Made by a program: the position numbers and the translations under genes
Part shown: positions 58,197-64,000 of the stretch, in pieces
Position numbering within the stretch: position 1 is the stretch's first letter
Layout of the letters: every line of letters begins with the position of its first letter
Notes under the pieces: generated by a model
What the model was told of the DNA's origin: nothing
Seen by the model: only the letters and a program-made list of their open reading frames with translations
The model's database searches: none
NCBI RefSeq assembly: GCF_000499385.1
Contig: NW_013652627.1
Location: 163,501-227,500 of the forward strand
DNA: 64,000 bases
Direction of reading: 5' to 3'
DNA from: Eimeria necatrix
Lineage: Eukaryota; Apicomplexa; Conoidasida; Eucoccidiorida; Eimeriidae

Positions 58197-58944
58197 GGGG
58201 CCCCAGGGGCTGCAGCGCGGCTGAAGGCCAAGCCGCCGGGCCCTCCCCCTGGAGCAGCAGCAGCAGCAGCAGGAGCATCAGCAGGGGCGGGGGCCCCCAA
58301 AGCCACCCCTCCAGGGCCCCCCCCGGGGGCCCCCTCGGGGGCCCCCAAAGCGCGGCCTCCGGGGCCCCCTCCGGGGGCCCCCCCAGGGGCCCCCACAGCA
58401 GCAGCAGTACCCAAAGGCAAAGCGCCGGGGCTGCCGCCTGGCTTTAAGGCTGGGGGCCCCCCTGCTGCTGCTGCTCCTAAAGGCAAGCCGCCGGGGCCCC
58501 CGCCGGGGGCCCGGGGGGCCCCCCCGGGGCCCCCCCCTGGGGCTGCGAGGCCCCCGGGGCCCCCGCCAGGAGCCAAGGGGGCCCCCCCGGGGAAGGCCCC
58601 GCCTCCCCCAGGGGGCAAGGGGCCCCCCGGGAGGGGCCCCCCGCCTCCAGGTGGAAAGAAGGGAGGTGAGATCTGTTGCAGCTAGCTAGCCAGCTAGCTA
58701 GCTAGCTAGCTAGCTAGCTAACTCTTTAAATAACTGAGTAGCGGGAGTTGTGGGATTTGTTTTACTTGTGTTGGCGCGGGACTTCGCTGTGTTTGCCGTG
58801 CTTTTGCTGCTGGCGTGCTGCTGCTGCTGTGCGTGCTGCTGCTGCTGCTGTGCGTGGCGCTGCTGCTGCTGCGCTTCCTGCTGCAGCAGCAGTGTTTGCT
58901 GGGGTCATCTGAACCACCTGGTGGAACCCTTGCTTCCCTTGCCT

Positions 58945-58978
<34 letters not shown>

Positions 58979-59139
58979 CAGGGCCCCCCAAGAAGCAAGC
59001 AGGAGGTGGACCAGGGAGGACCAATGGTCCAGTCTATGTGCTGCCGGAGGAGCAGCTGCCGCTGCCGCCCCAGGGCCTCACTGCTGTCACGCGGCTGCAG
59101 TGGGCCCTCATCAGGGCGGAACAGGTGCGCCCCACGCTG

Positions 59140-59174
<35 letters not shown>

Positions 59175-59175
59175 A

Positions 59176-59207
<32 letters not shown>

Positions 59208-59830
59208 GCACGGGCTTTCGCCGTGCTTGGGGGGATGGATTTGCTGCGTTAGGGCTGCAGCAAGTGCCGCTGTAGCAGCAGCTGCACGAGAGCACTGCTG
59301 TGTCTGCACTGCCGCACATTGATGATACTTTTTGATTGTTTTTGAATAAAAAATTAAAAATAATAAATAATAAATAATAAATAATAAATAATAATAAATA
59401 AATAGCAAATAAATTGTTCTTTACTTGTGCTTTGTGCAGCTAACTGGCACCCTTTTCGACGGGCTGCTGGACCGCAGCAACAGCAGCAAACCCCTGGGGG
59501 CCCCCCCAGCAGGGGAGGGGCCCCTCTTGTCTCGCTCTCTTAGTTTTGATTTGCCTTTGATAAGATCTCGCAGTTTGGGGCCCCCCAGCTCGGGGGGCCC
59601 CCTAGGCAGCAGCGGGGGGGCCCCCCTTCCGGAGGCGCAGCAGCTCGAGCGCCGCCTTTCCCCCTTGGGGGCCCTCAGCAGCAGCAGCAGCAGCAGCAGC
59701 AGCGGCGTGAAGCTCACCGAGCAGCTGTCAGCCCCTGCAGCAACAGCAGCAGCAGCAGCAGCAGCAGCGGGCTCCGAGTGCTTTTCCCCCCCTCCGTCTT
59801 CACCAGCTTCGGCTCCAGCGGCGATCCCTT

Positions 59831-59870
<40 letters not shown>

Positions 59871-62385
59871 GCCGCCCGGTTTTGGCGCCTCCTCCTCCTG
59901 CTTGTCCGCGTCCTCAGCAGCAGCAGCAGCAGCAGCAGGCGCTGCTGCTGGGGCCCCGCAGCAGCAAACAACATTTGAGTACAGCGTGGACTACAGCCGA
60001 GTGTTTTCTTTGTTTTACAAAGAAGTGGAAAACAACGAAAAAGGGGGAGAGGGTGGGGGCCCCCCCGGGGCTTGGGGGGCCCCCGGGGCCGCGAAGGGGG
60101 GCCCCCCGGGCGCGGGAAACGCAAAGGGGTACTGGACCCGAAGTCCAGCCAAAATGTGGAAATCTGCCTCAAGAGATATAAGCTAGCTAGCCAAGAAGAC
60201 TTCGAACAGCTAGCTGAGCAGCTGCTGCAGGGGGGGCAGCTAGCCATTGAAGGGCCGCTAGCTGAAAGCCTGGTGCTGTACTGGCCCGAAGCAGACGCAG
60301 CAGCAGCTTTCAGCAGCAAAACTGCAGCAGAAGCAGCAGCAATGCCAGCAGCAGACCAGCTCTACTTTTGGCTCCTCAAAAAGGTTCCTCTTTGCTGCGA
60401 CAGACTCAAATTCCACATCGAGTCCGTCACAAACTTTTCTTTTTCTTTTTTCTTTTTCTTTTTCCTCTTTGTTTTCTTTTTTATCTTCCAGTTTTCTCAT
60501 TTTCTGCTTCAATTAGCTCTTCTTGGCTCTTTTAATCTGCTGTTTTATTTTCTATTATCTGCTCCCTTGTTTCCTTTTGTCTTTTCTTCTTGGCTTCTGC
60601 AGCAGCAGCCTGCTGCTGCCTTTGCTGCTGCTGTTGCCTTTGCTGCTGCTGCTGCCTTCGCTGCTGCTGCTTCCTTTCCTGCCATTGCTGCTGCTGCGTT
60701 GCTGCTGCTGCTGCGTTTGCTGCTGCTGCTGCGTTTGCTGCTGCTGCGTTTGCTGCGTCAGCTGCTGCTGCTGCTGCTGCTGCTGTGTGCGCAGCCGTTT
60801 GTGCGTGGAGGAGGAGCTGGCGGCGAAGGCTGCTGCGCTGGGCGTGTACTTCGGGGCTGTTGCTGCTCTTGCTGCAGTGGTGGTGAGCAGCAGCTTCCGG
60901 GCTTTGCTGCAGGCTGTGCTGCGGCTCGGAAATGCTGTTAATCGGGGAAAGAAAGAAGCTTTGGGTTTCAAGTTCAAGGACTTTGCGGATCAGCTTGCTG
61001 CCTGCACCAGCCGCGACCGCTCCACCAACCTCTTCAGGCAAATCTGCACTTTTTTTTCCCCTTTTTTCGAACTTTTGCACTTCTGCTGACCCACACTTCT
61101 GCAGTTCTTCTTTTTTGATCTTTTTCTCAAAAAAAATCCACTTTTTCCGAAGTTTTTTCCCGAAATGCGAACTTTTTTCCACTTTTTCGCGCCCCGCGCT
61201 CGCTGCCGCGGGAGCCGAAACGGCAGCAGCTTCTCCATTCCTTTTCCGTTTTTTCTCTTTTTTTGTTCTTTTTTGTTCTATTTTGTTCATTTTTCGTTTA
61301 TTTATTGTTCATTTTCGCATATTTGTTGTTTATTTTCGTTTATTTTGGTTTATTTGGTGTTTATTTGCGGTTTATTTCGCGTTTGGAGCTGCTTGTTTGG
61401 GCTGCTGCTGCCTTCGCTGCTCGCAGACTTCTCGTTGAAACTGTTTGCGAACAAAACGAATTCGCCATCGAAGAACTTCGAGGGCTTCAACTTGTAGACG
61501 CAGCCAAAGGGGTCAGTTTTGTTTTTGTTTTTTGAACTTTTTCCGCTTTTTTTGATTCATTTTCCGCTTTTTTTGGTTCGTTTTTGGCTTCTTTTCACTT
61601 GTTTGGCCTCCTATAGTTAATTCTAATATTTTTGAATATTTTCAACTCTTTTTCGGCCTTTTTGGGATTCATTTTTGTGCCTTTTTGGTTCTTCCCCGGC
61701 TTCTTTTTGCTCCCTTTTCGTTTTCTTTTCGCCCCTTTTGTGTCCCTTTTTTGCTTCTTTTCTGTGTTTTCTTGTTTCCTTTTTTCTCTTTTTTGACTCA
61801 TTTTTGCCACTTTTTTGTCCTTCTCTCGTCTCTTTTTTGTCTCCTTTTTATTTCTTTTTTCCGCCCTTTCTCTCACTCTTTTCTGTCATTTTTAGTTCCT
61901 TTTAATGTCCTCTTTGTCTGCGTTTCCTTTTTATTTTATCTTCTTTTTGTTTCCTCTTCCGTTTCCTTTGCCTCTTTTCCCTCTTTCTTTATCCTTCCTA
62001 TATCTCTCATTTGTCTCCTTTTTGTCTTTTTTCTTTTTCATCTTTTTTTATTTCTTTTTTATATCTTTTATCTTTTTAAGGTTTCTTCTTAATTTCTTTT
62101 TAATTCCTTTTTTTGCATTTTTCTTTTTTTCTTTTTCTCTTTTTTCATCCTCCTCAATCCAGCCTCTTATTTAATCTTGTACTTCTTCATTATCTACTTA
62201 TTATTTATTTATTTGCTAATTAATTAATTAAATTAATTTATTTATTTATTATTCACAGATGGAGGTGGCGGAACTGGCGAATTTGTCTTCAATCGAATCT
62301 CGTCTTGCTTTTTGGAAGAAAAACATAAATGCAAAAAAGGACCTTTTGGGAGCTGCTGCAGAAGCCATGCTCAAATGGGTCGAGG

Positions 62386-62418
<33 letters not shown>

Positions 62419-62554
62419 ACTACTGGGAATTTCGCTGCTGAGGGTGCTTTTGCAGCTGCTGTTGCTGCTACTTCTGCTGCTGCTGCTGGGTCTCTTGTTG
62501 CTGCTGCGCTTGCTGCGCTTGTATATTTTTTTAGCTGCTGCAGTTCTCGCTTTC

Positions 62555-62586
<32 letters not shown>

Positions 62587-62775
62587 AGGACACGGAGGGC
62601 GTGGTGGCTGGGCTGCGGGACGAAATAGCAGCAAATGAGCAGCAGCAGGAGCAGCTGCGGCTGCTGCTGGGCCTCAGCAAAACTGACTGCGTGTGGCCGC
62701 AGCCTTTGAAGTGGTTTGGCAAATTCTACACTCTTTTCGAGCAGACTGCCAAGGAACTCAAGGAAGCCAAGGTGC

Positions 62776-62811
<36 letters not shown>

Positions 62812-63445
62812 CTAGTAGTAGTAGTAGCAGTAGCAGGGGGAGTGGCTGCTGCAGCGGGAGTGGCAGCAGCAGCGGGATAAAAGCAGCAGCGGGAGGAGCA
62901 GCTGCAGCGGGAGGAGCAGCAGCGGTAGCAGCAGCAGGAGTGGCAGCACGAGTAGCAGCAGGAGCAGCAGCAGGTGTAGCAGCGGGAATAGCAGCAGCAG
63001 TGGGGATAGCAGCAGCAGCAGCTGCTGCTACTGCCGGGGCGCTTGGCGCCTGGGAGAGGGAGTACAGGGAAAGCCGCTTGAGGCTAAGGGTCTGTGATTT
63101 AGGGTTTAGGGTTTAGGGTTTAGGGTTTAGGGTTTAGGGTCTATGGTTTGCGCTCAGGAAAAAGAGGCTGCAAAGCGAGAGAGAGAGCTGAAGAAGCAGC
63201 AGCAAGCAGCAACTTCACCTGCTACTGCTGCTGCTGCTGCTCGCAGGACAGGGACCCTCAAGACGCTTCCCACAAGAGCAGCAGCAGATGCTCTTGCTAT
63301 TCCTGGGGGCCCCACACAGCCTGCTGCTGCTGCTAGTCCTGCTGCTGCTGCTGCTGCTGCTGCTGGGGGCTCCAAGGTGCCTCCCGTGGTGTCTAGGGGC
63401 AGCTCTGCCGCACTCTCCCCTGCACCAGCAGCAGCAGCAGGAGAT

Positions 63446-63478
<33 letters not shown>

Positions 63479-63563
63479 ACACCTACAGCTCCCGCAGTGG
63501 CAGCAGCTGGAGACACACCGCCACCTACGCCGTCCTCAACCCCAACGTCAACGCCAGCGTCAA

Positions 63564-63594
<31 letters not shown>

Positions 63595-63790
63595 TGCTGC
63601 TGCTGCTGCTGCTGTTTCTGCTCCAGACTTATCCTCTCCATCTGTGAGCGACACATCCACCATGTCGCCGCTTCCCTCAGCAGCAAATCTGTCCGAGCTG
63701 CAGCAGCAGGTCTGCAGCAGCAGTGAGGTCTCAGAGGACCCCACGGGGCCCAAGGCGCCCCATTTGCCCCAGCAGCAGCAGCAGCTGCTG

Positions 63791-63823
<33 letters not shown>

Positions 63824-64000
63824 GAGCAGCAGCAGCAAGAAGAGCAGCAGCAGCAGCAACAACAACAGGAGCAACAACAACAGCAGCAGCAGCAGCAGCA
63901 GCAGCGGCCGCCCGCAACGTTGGCGTGGCTGTTTGCGAGAACCCCAGGCCGTCGGCCTCACGGGTTTTTGCCGCTACAGGGCTTAAGACCTGCTGCTGCT
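53391..64000 (+). CDS. Formin (FH1-FH2 actin nucleator), 3' end beyond the window
   Basis: Actin-filament nucleating protein; apicomplexan formins drive gliding, invasion and organelle positioning. Exons: 53391-58665, 58982-59124, 59440 to about 60050, about 60115-60421, 60795-61037, 61427-61511, 62259-62384, 62589-62771 and 63158 onward. Exon 1 (about 1,758 codons) is Gln/Ala/Gly-Pro rich and ends in an FH1 region of PPGPPPGAP repeats (58130-58640). FH2 landmarks follow in order: TRLQWALIRAEQ; LTGTLFDGLLD; DYSRVFSLFYKEVE; LDPKSSQNVEICLKRYKL; WLLKKVPLCCDRLKF; LRLGNAVNRGKKEALGFKF; LLVETVCEQNEFAIEELRG; MEVAELANLSSIESRLAFW; and PLKWFGKFYTLFEQTAKEL. The last exon is an Ala/Pro/Gln-rich tail still open at 64000. 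The first ATG follows a CAG and may be inside a longer exon; Met at 53496 is an alternative start. The exon 3/4 link needs a frame change in a G/C run. No N-terminal GTPase-binding region is seen. Confidence 0.88.
58681..58721. repeat. TAGC array at the start of formin intron 1
   Basis: GCTAGCTAGCCAGCTAGC and continued units begin 15 bases after the donor at 58665 (GGAG|GTGAGA). Confidence 0.9.
61038..61426 (+). other. Candidate GC-AG intron in the formin FH2 domain
   Basis: The exon ending TNLFR needs to continue into LLVETVCEQ. No GT donor fits, but TTCAG|GCAAAT at 61037 and CTCGCAG|A at 61426 join in phase and restore the family sequence. The intron is strongly T-rich on the sense strand. 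Confidence 0.6.
61512..62258 (+). other. T-rich, strand-biased formin intron
   Basis: Bounded by AAAGGG|GTCAGT and TTATTCACAG|ATGGAG. Nearly the whole 747 bases are runs of T with scattered C and G (TTTTTGCTTCTTTTC and similar) and very few A until the last 120 bases, where TTTATTTA and TTAATTAA repeats appear. No coding sequence. Confidence 0.8.
63098..63140. repeat. Telomere-like array in formin intron 8
   Basis: Six TTTAGGG units on the sense strand, ending 17 bases before the acceptor GCGCTCAG at 63157. Confidence 0.92.

Noticed and set aside
1..64000. CRISPR arrays, insertion sequences, retroelement or viral genes
   Set aside because: None seen: repeats lack the spacer pattern of CRISPR, and no reverse transcriptase, integrase, transposase or capsid motifs were found in any frame I read.

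Overview
The window looks like nuclear DNA of a coccidian apicomplexan, most probably Eimeria. Three things point there: dense CAG/CTG trinucleotide repeats that turn exons into Gln, Ala and Ser runs; TTTAGGG-type telomere-like arrays scattered far from any chromosome end; and intron-rich genes for conserved eukaryotic proteins. Repeat-rich stretches alternate with two repeat-poor, AT-richer stretches (about 22.8-25.4 kb and 48.9-52.8 kb), the banding reported for E. tenella chromosomes. The species cannot be decided from the sequence alone.

Layout. 1-14.9 kb (minus): one giant gene, built by in-phase splicing, coding for an MLL/SET1-type chromatin protein (PHD fingers, bromodomain, extended PHD) with an unusual splicing-factor-like N-terminus; it runs off the left edge. 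15.9-18.6 kb (plus): an intronless ABC-F ATPase with a putative signal/transit leader, divergent from the first gene. 20.7-22.1 kb (minus): a histidine-phosphatase (phosphoglycerate-mutase fold) protein. 25.4-31.3 kb (minus): a 1,700-residue alpha-helical protein with a mitochondrial-looking N-terminus. 34.1-35.4 kb (plus): a conserved multi-helix membrane protein. 37.5-45.4 kb (minus): a complete 14-exon importin-5/Kap121 gene. 47.0-48.1 kb (minus): prefoldin subunit 2 in three exons. 53.4 kb to the right edge (plus): a formin with an FH1 region and an FH2 domain spread over seven exons.

The genes are not an operon or a single pathway: chromatin marking, translation-related ATPase, nuclear import, protein folding and actin nucleation lie side by side. 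What links them is the shared repeat vocabulary. In most introns the trinucleotide repeat reads CTG on the sense strand, often right up to the CAG acceptor, whereas low-complexity exon tracts mostly read CAG. Telomere-like arrays sit inside introns, form splice donors, and stand just upstream of the start codons of the importin and prefoldin genes. One prefoldin intron is bounded by complementary telomere-like arms. These repeat-splicing relations, and the architecture of the MLL-like gene, are the most unusual things here.

All exon boundaries were derived by hand from splice-site consensus, reading phase and protein similarity recalled from family knowledge; none has been checked against transcripts.
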